Under the pieces are notes generated by a model. The model did no database searches. It saw only the letters and a program-made list of their open reading frames with translations, and was not told the origin of the DNA. Positions 8,848 through 16,852 of a stretch of 64,000 nt of DNA are shown here, piece by piece. This DNA is from Massilia putida (lineage in GTDB: Bacteria > Pseudomonadota > Gammaproteobacteria > Burkholderiales > Burkholderiaceae_D), in assembly GCF_001941825.1 (NCBI RefSeq), contig NZ_CP019038.1, forward strand, positions 5,270,001 through 5,334,000, given 5' to 3'. Both the position numbers and the translations under genes were made by a program. Numbering within the stretch: the first letter of the stretch is position 1; every line of letters starts with the position of its first letter.

Positions 8848-9397
8848 ATGGCCCTCGACGACGCGCCGACGTTCGCCCCGACGGTTGCCCCTATCCGGCG
8901 GCATCCGTTCCTGGTGGCGCCGCTCCTGCTGCATGCGGTGCCGCTCATCGCGCTTTACTACCTGGGCAGCCAGCGCATCGAGCTCGCCCAGCGCGACCGG
9001 CAGCAGCGCCTATCGCGGCAAGGACGGACGCCTGGTCACATGGGACTACGTCGACATGGCGCGCTATCCCCTGATCCCGCCGGTGTCCGCGGAAGACGCC
9101 GTGTACTACGGCTATACGGAGCTGATGATCGACGCGGACCAGGACCTGTCGATCTGGGTCGGCGCGGACGACGACGCGCAGCTGCGGCTCAACGACAGGC
9201 TCGTGTGGGAAGGCGGGAACGTCAACAAGGGCTCGTTCTTCGGTCAGTTCTACGAGACGAGGAACACCTATGTGCGCGACTACGACCTGAGCGAAGGCAA
9301 GCGCGTGGTCCATTTCCGGAAAGGCCGCAACAAGCTGTTCTTCAAGCTGTCGAATGGCCCGACCCGGGTGTTTTTTTCGCTGGTCCTGACGAAGTGA
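8848..9397 (+). pseudogene. Single-span PA14-like protein, internally deleted and frameshifted
   Basis: The first frame from ATG 8848 gives about 54 residues with one transmembrane helix (HPFLVAPLLLHAVPLIALYYL). It matches the start of the 444-residue paralog directly downstream. From about 9008 similarity continues in the +1 frame (AYRGKDGRLVTW, later WVGADDDAQLRLNDRLVW) to a stop at 9395-9397, matching the paralog's last 130 or so residues. About 265 codons of linker and the start of the C-terminal domain are missing between the two parts. The likely cause is an internal deletion; an assembly collapse is possible. The product cannot be made from one frame. Confidence 0.75.
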
Positions 9398-9404
9398 ACG
9401 GGTG

Positions 9405-10739
9405 ATGGCCGGCTTCCCGACACGTCATCCCTGGCTGGCGGCGTCGCTTGGGGCGCACGCATTGCTGGCGGCCGTGCTGTACACGGCAGGGCCGGTGCGC
9501 GTGGAGCGCAAGCGCGACGACGGCGTGCGCGCGGCGGTCGGCGCGTCGCTGCAGCAGACGGCGCAGCGGGAAATGCGGCGCCAGTTGCGGACGATGGAAG
9601 AGATCAAGGAGGCGCTGGAACAAAGCGCGGGCGTCGCCGCGGACAAGCCGATGTCGAGCGAGCCGGCCGTCCGCGCGCGCGAGCTGGCCGCCGCGATCGA
9701 GCAGGTGCGGCAGAAGATCCGCGCGGACGAGATGGCGCGCGTGCTGCGCATCCCCGAGGCCGAGGCGCTCGAACGCGTGAAGGCCGAGGCGGCGCAGCGC
9801 CGGGCGCCTCCCGTGCCAAAGAACCGGCCGCCCGAGGCCGTCGTCGCGCAACTGGCCGCGCAGGCCCGGGCCGCCCTGGCCGAGCGGCGCGCGCAGGTGC
9901 TGGCGCAGCGGCAGGGCATCGCCGTCAATGGGCCGGGCCGCGCACCGGGCGCGGGACCGCAGGGCGGGGCGGACGCGCACGGTGACGGCAAGGGCGGCGC
10001 TGCCCGCGGCGGCATCGGCCGTTCCGGCTCGCCGTCGGCGGCGACGGGCGGCCGGCTCGATGCGCTGGCGAGCGGACTCGGATTGACCACGCCGGGCGCG
10101 CTGACGGGCAGCAGCCTGGATATGTCGAGCGATGCCTTCGGCGACACGCGCGGCTACGGCGAATTCCGCGCGCCGCCGCCGTTGGATGCGGCACGCGTAC
10201 GGCCCGGCGCCGGGCGCGTGCTGGGTGCGGGCGGCCCGTACGCGAGCCGCGTCTTCGTCGACACCTGGTACGTGATCGGCCCGTTCGAAGGGCAGGGCCG
10301 CGACAGCCTGAAGGCCGTGTATCCGCCCGAACGCGGCGTCGACCTGGACGCCGTCTACTACGGCAAGAACGACCTGCCCGTGCGCTGGACGTACCAGCAG
10401 GACAGCTACCCGACCGTACCGCGCCCGCGCGCGGAACACGCGGTGTATTACGCGTACACGGAGATCACACTCGACCGCGACATGGACCTGTGGGTGTGGA
10501 TCGGCGCGGACGACGATTCGAAGATGTGGTTCAACGACAGCCTGGTGTGGATCGGCAGCCAGGTCGACGACAAGCCCTGGTACCGTGTGCCGTTCTACAC
10601 GATGGAGCCCGAGCTCGCGACGCGCAATCTCACCGAAGGGCAGCGGCGGCTGCATTTTCACAAGGGGCGCAATACGATGCTGTTCAAGCTGTATAACGGC
10701 ATGGATCTGATGTTCTTTTCCGTCGTGTTGTCGCGCTGA
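9405..10739 (+). CDS. Single-span protein with helical linker and PA14-like C-terminal domain, in TonB position of exbBD operon
   Basis: This 444-residue protein has one N-terminal membrane span (about residues 9-24) after a short cytoplasmic tail. A long charged helical segment follows (about 35-180, rich in Arg, Glu, Ala and Gln), then a Gly-rich linker. The C-terminal domain of about 160 residues includes WYVIGPFEGQGRDS, YYAYTEITL and WIGADDDSKMWFND. The GADDDS-type calcium-binding-like turn and strand pattern resemble PA14-type domains. The topology copies TonB or TolA: inner-membrane anchor, long periplasmic rod, terminal recognition domain. No TonB C-terminal motif is present. ATG 9405 is chosen over the in-frame GTG 9402. 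Function unknown. Confidence 0.7.
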   Translation: MAGFPTRHPWLAASLGAHALLAAVLYTAGPVRVERKRDDGVRAAVGASLQQTAQREMRRQLRTMEEIKEALEQSAGVAADKPMSSEPAVRARELAAAIEQVRQKIRADEMARVLRIPEAEALERVKAEAAQRRAPPVPKNRPPEAVVAQLAAQARAALAERRAQVLAQRQGIAVNGPGRAPGAGPQGGADAHGDGKGGAARGGIGRSGSPSAATGGRLDALASGLGLTTPGALTGSSLDMSSDAFGDTRGYGEFRAPPPLDAARVRPGAGRVLGAGGPYASRVFVDTWYVIGPFEGQGRDSLKAVYPPERGVDLDAVYYGKNDLPVRWTYQQDSYPTVPRPRAEHAVYYAYTEITLDRDMDLWVWIGADDDSKMWFNDSLVWIGSQVDDKPWYRVPFYTMEPELATRNLTEGQRRLHFHKGRNTMLFKLYNGMDLMFFSVVLSR

Positions 10740-10783
10740 TCGTATGACGGACCGGGCCCAAGCCTTGGTACAATCGCATCACC

Positions 10784-11425
10784 ATGAACAAGACCGCCAT
10801 TTCCCTCGTCCTTGGCGTGACGTTGTCCGCCGCGCTGTCCGCCTGCGACAGCAAGACCTCCGCCAACGAAAAGAATTTCGGCATCGCCGTCAGCCAGTAC
10901 TTCGACAAGAAGGGCGACATGTGCCTGGACCCCATCACCTGGCCTGTCGACGTGTACGACATCGACCTGCGCCAGCAGAAGCTGTACCCGGACGGCGTCG
11001 CCGGCCAGATGGCGGCGCTGGAAGCGGCGGGCCTGGCCAAGGGCGAGGACATGGAATTGCCGGGCACGTTTGTCGACGGCAAGCCGAACGGGTTGAAGGT
11101 CAAGGTCAGGCGCTACGTCATGACCGACGCCGCGAAGCCGTATCTGCACGCGGCGGCGGGACGGCAGCCGCGCATGTGCTGGGGCCGCAAGTCGCTGAAC
11201 AAGGTGATCCGCTGGGCGGACCCGGCCAAGGTCGGCGACCACGAGGAATCGGCCGTGATCTACACGTACACGCTGTCGAACGTCGCCGCCTGGGCCAGGA
11301 AGCCGCAGATCAAGGAAGCGTTCCCCGTGCTCGGGCGGACCGTCGACGGCGAGCGCACGCAGAAGGAAAAACTGTACGTCAAGCTCACGCCGCAGGGTTG
11401 GGAAGCGCTCGGCCTGAACGACTGA
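10784..11425 (+). CDS. Predicted lipoprotein of unknown function
   Basis: This 213-residue protein has a lipoprotein signal: a basic start, a hydrophobic stretch and the lipobox LSAC with Cys21. The mature part has two further cysteines (DMCLDP and PRMCWG) and a WTRADP-like segment near VIRWADPAKVGDHEESAVIYTY. I do not recognise the family with certainty. It begins 44 bp after the PA14-like gene on the same strand, so it may be read through from that operon. It converges with nth only 3 bp away, with no terminator between them. Confidence 0.75.
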   Translation: MNKTAISLVLGVTLSAALSACDSKTSANEKNFGIAVSQYFDKKGDMCLDPITWPVDVYDIDLRQQKLYPDGVAGQMAALEAAGLAKGEDMELPGTFVDGKPNGLKVKVRRYVMTDAAKPYLHAAAGRQPRMCWGRKSLNKVIRWADPAKVGDHEESAVIYTYTLSNVAAWARKPQIKEAFPVLGRTVDGERTQKEKLYVKLTPQGWEALGLND

Positions 11426-11428
11426 GGC

Positions 11429-12076
11429 TCATGCATCCTTTGGCGCCGGCGTCTTGTCCTTGTACTCGCACAGGTCGTTGATGATGCAGTTCCAGCACTT
11501 GGGCTTGCGCGCCACGCAGGTGTAGCGCCCGTGCAGGATCAGCCAGTGGTGCGCATCGTGCAGGAATTCCTTCGGCACGAATTTCAGCAGCTTCTGTTCG
11601 ACCTCGTCGACGTTCTTGCCGGGCGCGATCTTCGTGCGGTTCGCCACGCGGAAGATGTGCGTGTCGACCGCCATCGTCGGCTCGCCGAACGCCGTGTTCA
11701 GCACGACGTTCGCCGTCTTGCGGCCCACGCCGGGCAGGGCTTCCAGCGCTTCGCGCGACCGCGGCACTTCGCCGCCGTACTGGTTCACGAGGATCTCGCA
11801 CGTGGCGATGACGTTCTTCGCCTTGTTGTTGTACAGGCCGATCGTCGAGATATAGGTTTTCAATTCGTCCAGGCCCAGGTCGAGGATCGCCTGCGGCGTG
11901 TTCGCCACCGGGTACAGGCGGCGCGTGGCCTTGTTGACGCCGACGTCCGTCGATTGCGCGGACAGCAGCACGGCGATCAAGAGTTCGAACGGCGTCGTGT
12001 ATTCGAGTTCGGTGGTGGGATGCGGATTGGCGTCACGAAAGCGCGTGAAGATCTCGAGGCGTTTGGCGGGATTCAT
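11429..12076 (-). CDS. nth: Endonuclease III
   Basis: This 215-residue protein is a bifunctional DNA glycosylase/AP lyase for oxidised pyrimidines. It has the helix-hairpin-helix LPGVGRKTANVVL whose lysine is the Schiff-base nucleophile, the catalytic aspartate in VDTHIFRV, and a C-terminal iron-sulfur loop C-x6-C-x2-C-x5-C (CVARKPKCWNCIINDLC). Length fits the family. It lies 6 bp downstream of rnfB on the same strand, so the two are probably co-transcribed. The rnf-nth linkage is common in proteobacteria. Confidence 0.97.
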   Translation of the reverse strand: MNPAKRLEIFTRFRDANPHPTTELEYTTPFELLIAVLLSAQSTDVGVNKATRRLYPVANTPQAILDLGLDELKTYISTIGLYNNKAKNVIATCEILVNQYGGEVPRSREALEALPGVGRKTANVVLNTAFGEPTMAVDTHIFRVANRTKIAPGKNVDEVEQKLLKFVPKEFLHDAHHWLILHGRYTCVARKPKCWNCIINDLCEYKDKTPAPKDA

Positions 12077-12082
12077 CGATGC

Positions 12083-12769
12083 TTATTTCTTGTTGTCCGG
12101 GGCGGCCTTCTGTTTCGCGCGCTCGATGGCGGCCGCGATGATGGCGCGCTTGCGTTCCTTTTCCGCCAGTTCTTCCGCCGTATTCGCGGCTTCCGCCGTC
12201 ACGGCGCGCATCTTTTCGACGGCCTTGGCGGCCAGGCGCGCGTCGTTTTCTTCCTTTTCGCGGCGCAGGCGCTCGGTGCGGAAGTCGTGGCGGGCGCGCG
12301 CGGCGTCGGCCTGTTCCTGCGACCACGCGGCCCAGCCGGTCGGCTCGCTTGCCGGATCGTCGGTGCGCGGGATCATGGCGATGCAATCGACGGGGCAGGG
12401 TGCCACGCACAGGTCGCAGCCCGTGCACAGGCTCGGCAAGATCGTGTGCATCTGCTTGGCCGCGCCGAGGATCGCGTCGACGGGGCACGCCTGGATGCAC
12501 AGCGTGCAGCCGATGCACAGGTTTTCGTCGATGAATGCGACGGGGCGCGGACGTTCGACGCCGTTGGCCGGGTTGATCGGGATGACGGGCCGGCCGGTGA
12601 TCCGCGCCAGCCGCGCGACGCCTTCGAGGCCGCCGGGCGGGCACTGGTTGATCTCGGCCTCGCCGCGCGCGATCGCTTCCGCGTACGGGCGGCAGGCGGG
12701 ATAGCCGCACTTGGTGCACTGGGTCTGCGGCAGCAGGTCTTCGATCTGGTCGGCGAGCGTTTTGGTCAC
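12083..12769 (-). CDS. rsxB: RnfB-type iron-sulfur electron transport protein
   Basis: This 228-residue protein has an N-terminal 4Fe-4S motif C-x2-C-x4-C and a later Cys (CTKCGYPAC, then NQCPPGG). Two ferredoxin-type clusters follow ([12 protein letters not shown] and [12 protein letters not shown]), then a charged, Ala/Glu/Lys-rich tail of about 90 residues. It is the RnfB/RsxB architecture but lacks the hydrophobic N-terminal anchor, and no rnfA, C, D, G or E lies nearby. It therefore probably acts as a soluble electron carrier in this lineage. nth follows 6 bp downstream. Confidence 0.92.
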   Translation of the reverse strand: MTKTLADQIEDLLPQTQCTKCGYPACRPYAEAIARGEAEINQCPPGGLEGVARLARITGRPVIPINPANGVERPRPVAFIDENLCIGCTLCIQACPVDAILGAAKQMHTILPSLCTGCDLCVAPCPVDCIAMIPRTDDPASEPTGWAAWSQEQADAARARHDFRTERLRREKEENDARLAAKAVEKMRAVTAEAANTAEELAEKERKRAIIAAAIERAKQKAAPDNKK

Positions 12770-12939
12770 GGCGGTCTGGCGGCTGATAAAGCGGCGTTCA
12801 GCGTTTGCTAAACCGTCATTATCCGCGAAAAGCCGGTTGTCGTCGAAGATGCCCTTGCCGGAGCGGTCCTTTTTGTCTTGAGCCCGGCGGCAATCTGCCC
12901 TAGACTTGTCGCGCCATCAACAGAAGAAAGGAGGCCATC

Positions 12940-13116
12940 GTGAAACACGTATCCCTGCCGGGCGTATCCGAGGCCAGCCTTCCTTCCCGTCGATCGCAAG
13001 AAGGTCGTCCGGTGGGCCATCCACTCTCTATTCATGGATTCAGCGACTTTCATGCAAGCGATTCCAACGATCTATTTTCCCGGCCTGTGTGCCGACGCCC
13101 TGTCCTTTTATCGTGA
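12940..13116 (+). CDS. Possible short leader ORF or gene remnant, 58 codons
   Basis: A GTG at 12940 is preceded by an almost ideal ribosome-binding site (AAAGGAGG, 12927-12934, 5-nt spacing). The frame runs 58 codons to a TGA at 13114-13116 and overlaps the first 80 bp of the VOC gene in another frame. The peptide starts VKHVSLPGVSEAS and matches nothing I recognise. It may be a leader, or the start of a gene whose remainder was lost. The VOC gene that follows has no visible ribosome-binding site of its own, so translational coupling is possible. Confidence 0.35.
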   Translation: MKHVSLPGVSEASLPSRRSQEGRPVGHPLSIHGFSDFHASDSNDLFSRPVCRRPVLLS

Positions 13117-13471
13117 CATTCTCCACGCCGAGGTGCTGTTCCAGCTGACGGCGATCCCTGACGCGCAACCGCAATACTTGGCGCCCGGCAGTCCGGGCAA
13201 GATCATCCGGGCCGGCCTGCGCATCGGCGCGACCGTCGTGTATTTGTCCGAGGGACATCACGCCGGCGCGCCGGCCTTCCAGGGCTTTTCGCTGAACCTG
13301 CACGTGGACAGCAACATCGACGCGGCCCGCATCCTGCAGGCGCTGGGCGAGGGCGGCGATGTCCGCATTCCCTTGCGCGCGACGGCGTGGGCCGATGGCT
13401 TCGGCGCCGTCGTCGACCGCTACGGCGTGCACTGGATGATCGAGTTCGCCGGCACGCGCGCGCCGCAATAA
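13034..13471 (+). CDS. VOC (glyoxalase/PhnB-like) family protein
   Basis: This protein of up to 145 residues has the paired beta-alpha-beta-beta-beta units of the vicinal oxygen chelate superfamily. MQAIPTIYF opens the first unit, and DRYGVHWMIEF near the C-terminus is the typical PhnB-like ending. Metal ligands are not all evident. The start may be ATG 13034 or, better by family alignment, ATG 13052 (MQAIPT). No good ribosome-binding site precedes either. Substrate unknown. It ends at a shared bidirectional terminator facing phaZ. Confidence 0.8.
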   Translation: MDSATFMQAIPTIYFPGLCADALSFYRDILHAEVLFQLTAIPDAQPQYLAPGSPGKIIRAGLRIGATVVYLSEGHHAGAPAFQGFSLNLHVDSNIDAARILQALGEGGDVRIPLRATAWADGFGAVVDRYGVHWMIEFAGTRAPQ

Positions 13472-13474
13472 ACA

Positions 13475-13504
13475 AAAATGCCGCGGTTCGGGCCGCGGCA
13501 TTTT
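13475..13504. terminator. Bidirectional terminator between VOC gene and phaZ
   Basis: A 12-bp perfect stem (AAAATGCCGCGG / CCGCGGCATTTT) with a 6-nt loop lies between the convergent genes. The A and T tracts on both sides let it serve both strands. Confidence 0.9.
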
Positions 13505-13523
13505 ATTGAGGCAAGCGCAACGC

Positions 13524-14759
13524 TCAGGCGTTCTTGCGGATGAACTCGCCGATCATCGGGCAGATGATCTCGCGCCAGCGGCGGCCCGAGAAGATGCCGT
13601 AGTGGCCGCACTTCGGTGCCGTGAACTGCTGCTGTTTCTCGGCCGGGATGCTGGTGCACAGGTCGTGCGCCGCATGGGTCTGGCCGGCGCCGGAGATGTC
13701 ATCCAGCTCGCCTTCGATCGTGAACAGCGCGACGTTCTCGATGTCTTGCGGACGCACGAGCTGGCCGCCGACTTCCCACGTGCCCTTGGGCAAACGGGTT
13801 TCCTGGAATACCGTTTTAATCGTTTCCAGGTAATACTCGGCCGGCATGTCGAGGACGGCGTTGTACTCGTCGTAGAATTTGCGGTGCGCTTCCGCCGAAT
13901 CGTCGTCGCCGCGCACCAGGTGCTGGTAGAACTCGCGGTGGCTCTGGGCGTGGCGGCCCGGGTTCATGGCGATGAAGCCGGCATGCTGCAGGAAGCCCGG
14001 ATACACCTTGCGGCCGAAGCCCGGGTAATTGCCCGGCACGGCGTAGATCACCGTGTTCTCGAACCAGGAGTACGGCTTTTCCACCGCCAGGTCGTTGACG
14101 GCCGTCGGCGATTTGCGCGGGTCGATCGGGCCGCCCATCATGACCATGGTCTTGGGCAACTTGGGATCCTTGTTCGTCGCCATCAGCGAGATCGCGGCGA
14201 GCACCGGCACGGTCGGCTGGCACACGGAGATGACGTGCACGTCCGGGCCGAGGTGGCGGATGAAGTCCTGGACGTAATACACATAGTCGTCCAGGTGGAA
14301 CGGACCGTCCGACAGCGGCACCATGCGCGCGTCGACCCAGTCGGTGATGTAGACGTCCTGGTCCGGCAGCAGGGCGCGGACGGTGTCGCGCAGCAGCGTG
14401 GCGTGGTGGCCCGACAGCGGGGCCACGACGAGCACCGTCGGCTGTTTGAGCGCGGCGAACTCGCTGTCGCTCATGTCCTTCTTGAAGTGCATCAGCTTGC
14501 AGAACGGCTTGCTGACGACCTCGCGTTCCATGATGCCGACCGTCTTCCCGTTGATGATGGTCGAGTTCAAGCCGAAAGCAGGTTTCTCATAGTCCTTGCC
14601 GAGGCGGTACATCAACTCGTAGCCGGCAGCGATACGCTGCGAGAACGGGGTGTGCGCGAACGGCGAGACCGGATTCGAAAACAGTTTGGCAGAGGCGTCG
14701 GCCCACTGCATCAGCGGGTTCAGGAAGGAGCGTTGCATCTCGTGCAGTTGGTAAAGCAT
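13524..14759 (-). CDS. phaZ: Intracellular polyhydroxyalkanoate (PHB) depolymerase
   Basis: This 411-residue protein starts at MLYQLHEMQRS and has the intracellular PhaZ signature. The lipase-box position holds cysteine (Cys180 in SVCQPTVP) instead of serine, and an aspartate (GELDDISGAGQT) and a histidine (CGHYGIFSGRRW) complete the triad. The enzyme mobilises native PHB granules in the cytoplasm. The start at 14759 has an AAGGA site upstream. A longer reading would add 16 residues without one. A PHA granule-associated gene at 18554 and ACBP at 18822 are nearby, consistent with a storage cycle. Confidence 0.95.
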   Translation of the reverse strand: MLYQLHEMQRSFLNPLMQWADASAKLFSNPVSPFAHTPFSQRIAAGYELMYRLGKDYEKPAFGLNSTIINGKTVGIMEREVVSKPFCKLMHFKKDMSDSEFAALKQPTVLVVAPLSGHHATLLRDTVRALLPDQDVYITDWVDARMVPLSDGPFHLDDYVYYVQDFIRHLGPDVHVISVCQPTVPVLAAISLMATNKDPKLPKTMVMMGGPIDPRKSPTAVNDLAVEKPYSWFENTVIYAVPGNYPGFGRKVYPGFLQHAGFIAMNPGRHAQSHREFYQHLVRGDDDSAEAHRKFYDEYNAVLDMPAEYYLETIKTVFQETRLPKGTWEVGGQLVRPQDIENVALFTIEGELDDISGAGQTHAAHDLCTSIPAEKQQQFTAPKCGHYGIFSGRRWREIICPMIGEFIRKNA

Positions 14760-14943
14760 AATTTTTTCCTTCATGACTCTGTGCGCAATTTGAAATCGTT
14801 TGCGCAACGTGTTCGATCAATTATAGGCTCATTCGGCTTGGCGTGGGGCAACATCGAGCCTGAGTCACAATCTGTTTATTACTGCATTGCACAATTTGTA
14901 TCACAGATGGCCGGAGCCGGTTCGTTAAGTGCACTACATAAGA

Positions 14944-14971
14944 AAAATGCCCCGCGTCGGCGGGGCATTTT
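14944..14971 (-). terminator. Terminator downstream of the ferredoxin-NADP reductase gene
   Basis: An 11-bp stem (AAAATGCCCCG / CGGGGCATTTT) with a 6-nt loop lies 25 bp beyond the stop of the reductase, with a T run on the minus strand. Confidence 0.85.
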
Positions 14972-14995
14972 CGTAGTACTACCGTTACGGAACGG

Positions 14996-16093
14996 TCAGT
15001 CGAACACAGGCGTCTCGACGCCGAGGATCTTGTGCAGCTTCGGCGAGGTCGTCGTGTACTGCATGTGGATCTTCTTGTCCGGGAAGATGTACGGCGCGGC
15101 GCCGAAGGCGGCCAGCGCGGCTTCGTGGAAGCCCGACAGGATCAGCTTCTTCTTGCCCGGGTAGGTGTTGATGTCGCCCACGGCGAAGATGCCCGGCACG
15201 TTGGTCTCGAACTTTTCGGTGTCCATGACCTTCAGCTGGCGGCGTTCGATGTCCAGGCCCCATTCGGCGATCGGGCCCAGCTTCGGCGACAGGCCGAAGA
15301 ACACCATCAGCATGTCCAGCGGCACGCGGCGGGTGACGCCGTCGGCACCGGTGACCTTGACTTCGGACAGCTGGCCGTCCTTCTCGTCGAAGCCGGTGAC
15401 CTGGCCGATGATCAGCTGCATCTCGTATTCTTCGCACAGCTGCTTCATCTTGGCGACGGACGCCGGGGCGGCGCGGAAGTCTTCGCGACGGTGCACCAGC
15501 ACGACGGATTCGGCCTTGCCGACGAAGTTCAGCGCCCAGTCCAGGGCGGAGTCGCCGCCGCCGCAGATGACGAGGTTCTTGCCTTCGAACAGGCTCGGAT
15601 CCTTGACGCGGTAGAACAGCTGGCTGTTCTCGAACTTGTCGATGCCGTCGACCTTGATCGTGCGCGCCTGGAACGAACCGACGCCGGCCGCGATGAAGAT
15701 GGTCTTGGTGATGAAGCGGGTGCCGGTCGACGTTTCGACGTTGAAGCGGTGGTCTTCACGGCGCTGGACGGTCGTGACTTCCTGGCCCAGGTGGAAGGTC
15801 GGCTCGAACGGCTCGATCTGCTTGAGCAGGTTGTCGGTCAGTTCCTGGCCGGTGCAGACGGGCACGGCCGGGATGTCGTAAATCGGCTTGTCCGGATACA
15901 GCTCCACGCACTGGCCGCCGACGGCCGGCAGCGAATCGATCACGTGGGCTTTGATCTCCAGCAGGCCCAGCTCGAACACCTGGAACAGGCCGACCGGGCC
16001 CGCGCCGATGATCACGGCATCGGCTTCGATGGCGCCGGCAAAGGAGCTGTTGGGAGCGATGGTGCCCACTTCGGGGGTGGCACTGATAGTCAT
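14996..16093 (-). CDS. Ferredoxin-NADP reductase, thioredoxin-reductase-like type
   Basis: This 365-residue flavoprotein has an FAD motif GAGPVGLFQ (from about residue 30), an NAD(P) motif [12 protein letters not shown] near residue 170, and the late FAD motif [17 protein letters not shown]. There is no CxxC redox pair, which separates it from true thioredoxin reductases and fits the homodimeric TrxR-like FNR group. It likely moves electrons between NADPH and ferredoxin or flavodoxin. The 7Fe ferredoxin gene fdxA lies 123 bp upstream on the same strand, a natural partner. Confidence 0.93.
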   Translation of the reverse strand: MTISATPEVGTIAPNSSFAGAIEADAVIIGAGPVGLFQVFELGLLEIKAHVIDSLPAVGGQCVELYPDKPIYDIPAVPVCTGQELTDNLLKQIEPFEPTFHLGQEVTTVQRREDHRFNVETSTGTRFITKTIFIAAGVGSFQARTIKVDGIDKFENSQLFYRVKDPSLFEGKNLVICGGGDSALDWALNFVGKAESVVLVHRREDFRAAPASVAKMKQLCEEYEMQLIIGQVTGFDEKDGQLSEVKVTGADGVTRRVPLDMLMVFFGLSPKLGPIAEWGLDIERRQLKVMDTEKFETNVPGIFAVGDINTYPGKKKLILSGFHEAALAAFGAAPYIFPDKKIHMQYTTTSPKLHKILGVETPVFD

Positions 16094-16216
16094 GCTAATT
16101 TCCTGAAAATGATGTGCTGTAGGTAGGACGAGGGCGGATAGTGTGCCACGAATGGCGCACGTCTGCTGGGACCGGCAAAGGACGCCGGCCGCGGCGGGCC
16201 GGCGCTCGTGAACGGT

Positions 16217-16540
16217 TTAGCGGGCCAGCTGGTCCAGCTTGCTCTTGACGTCTTTCCACTCGTCCGCGTCGGGCAGAGCCGGCTTCGTCTTGGTGATCGA
16301 CGGCCAGTTGCGCGCCAGGTCGGCGTTGAGCTTGATGAATTGCTGCTGGTCCGACGGCACGTCCTCTTCCGCGTAGATCGCGTTGACCGGGCACTCCGCC
16401 ACGCACACGGCGCAGTCGATGCACTCGTCCGGGTCAATGGCGAGGAAATTCGGGCCTTCCCGGAAACAATCTACCGGGCATACATCCACGCAATCGGTAT
16501 AGCGACAACGGATGCACGATTCGGTGACAACGTGGGTCAT
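16217..16540 (-). CDS. fdxA: 7Fe ferredoxin FdxA
   Basis: This 107-residue protein has a cysteine layout like Azotobacter-type ferredoxin [19 protein letters not shown] followed by [12 protein letters not shown], giving one 3Fe-4S and one 4Fe-4S cluster. The usual C-terminal extension ([14 protein letters not shown]) is present. The start is MTHVV at 16540. In-frame ATG codons further upstream lie in the repeat element and are not supported. Likely an electron carrier for the adjacent ferredoxin-NADP reductase. Confidence 0.96.
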   Translation of the reverse strand: MTHVVTESCIRCRYTDCVDVCPVDCFREGPNFLAIDPDECIDCAVCVAECPVNAIYAEEDVPSDQQQFIKLNADLARNWPSITKTKPALPDADEWKDVKSKLDQLAR

Positions 16541-16852
16541 AACAGTCCTATCAATGAGTGGGAGCGGCGGCGCGTAATTTTTACAGGGAACGTTCGGGCG
16601 CCTCGAACAACCGTCGCGAGCGGCAGCAATGTTGTTCCGGAAGCGCAGCTGTACGAACGGTACAGCGAGCATCGCAGAACGGCAGTGCAACGCGCAGCAG
16701 GTTGTTCGACGCGCCCGTTCGCCGGACGCGGCAAAGCACTGTATTTTAGGGCAATTCTGCTTCTACGACAAATCAGGCTTATACACAATACACATAAGCA
16801 AATGTACTCGGAGCGCCTGTGCCGGCCCGGGAAACGGGCCTGTCCGGGCCCC
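16541..16852. other. Intergenic region between fdxA and metallopeptidase gene
   Basis: This 312-bp gap contains the structured repeat copy at 16601-16711 and an AT-rich stretch (about 16740-16805). An inverted repeat GGCCCGG / CCGGGCC (16824-16830, 16844-16850) lies just past the metallopeptidase stop and may help end its transcript. The fdxA promoter must lie here, but no convincing -35/-10 pair is evident. Confidence 0.6.
16601..16711 (+). repeat. Structured interspersed repeat, copy A
   Basis: One of three related ~111-bp elements. The apical hairpin is GCTGTAC / GTACAGC (16648-16654, 16660-16666). The outer arms CGAACAACC / GGTTGTTCG (16604-16612, 16700-16708) pair perfectly although the other copies have a different sequence there. 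Conserved blocks are AGCGCAGCTGTAC, GTACAGCGAGCATCGCAG and CAACGCGCAG. It lies between fdxA and the metallopeptidase gene, antisense to both. Confidence 0.85.

Noticed and set aside
9001..9010. Programmed ribosomal frameshift in the 8848-9397 gene
   Set aside because: No slippery sequence is seen, and the intact paralog has about 265 additional codons at this point, so a deletion explains the frame change better.
13475..13504. Hairpin considered as a member of the interspersed repeat families
   Set aside because: It has T/A tracts and lies between convergent genes like an ordinary bidirectional terminator, and it shares no sequence with either repeat family.
16541..16690. N-terminal extension of fdxA (50 extra codons)
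   Set aside because: The extension reads through the structured repeat, is not ferredoxin-like, and the family starts at the MTHVV position.
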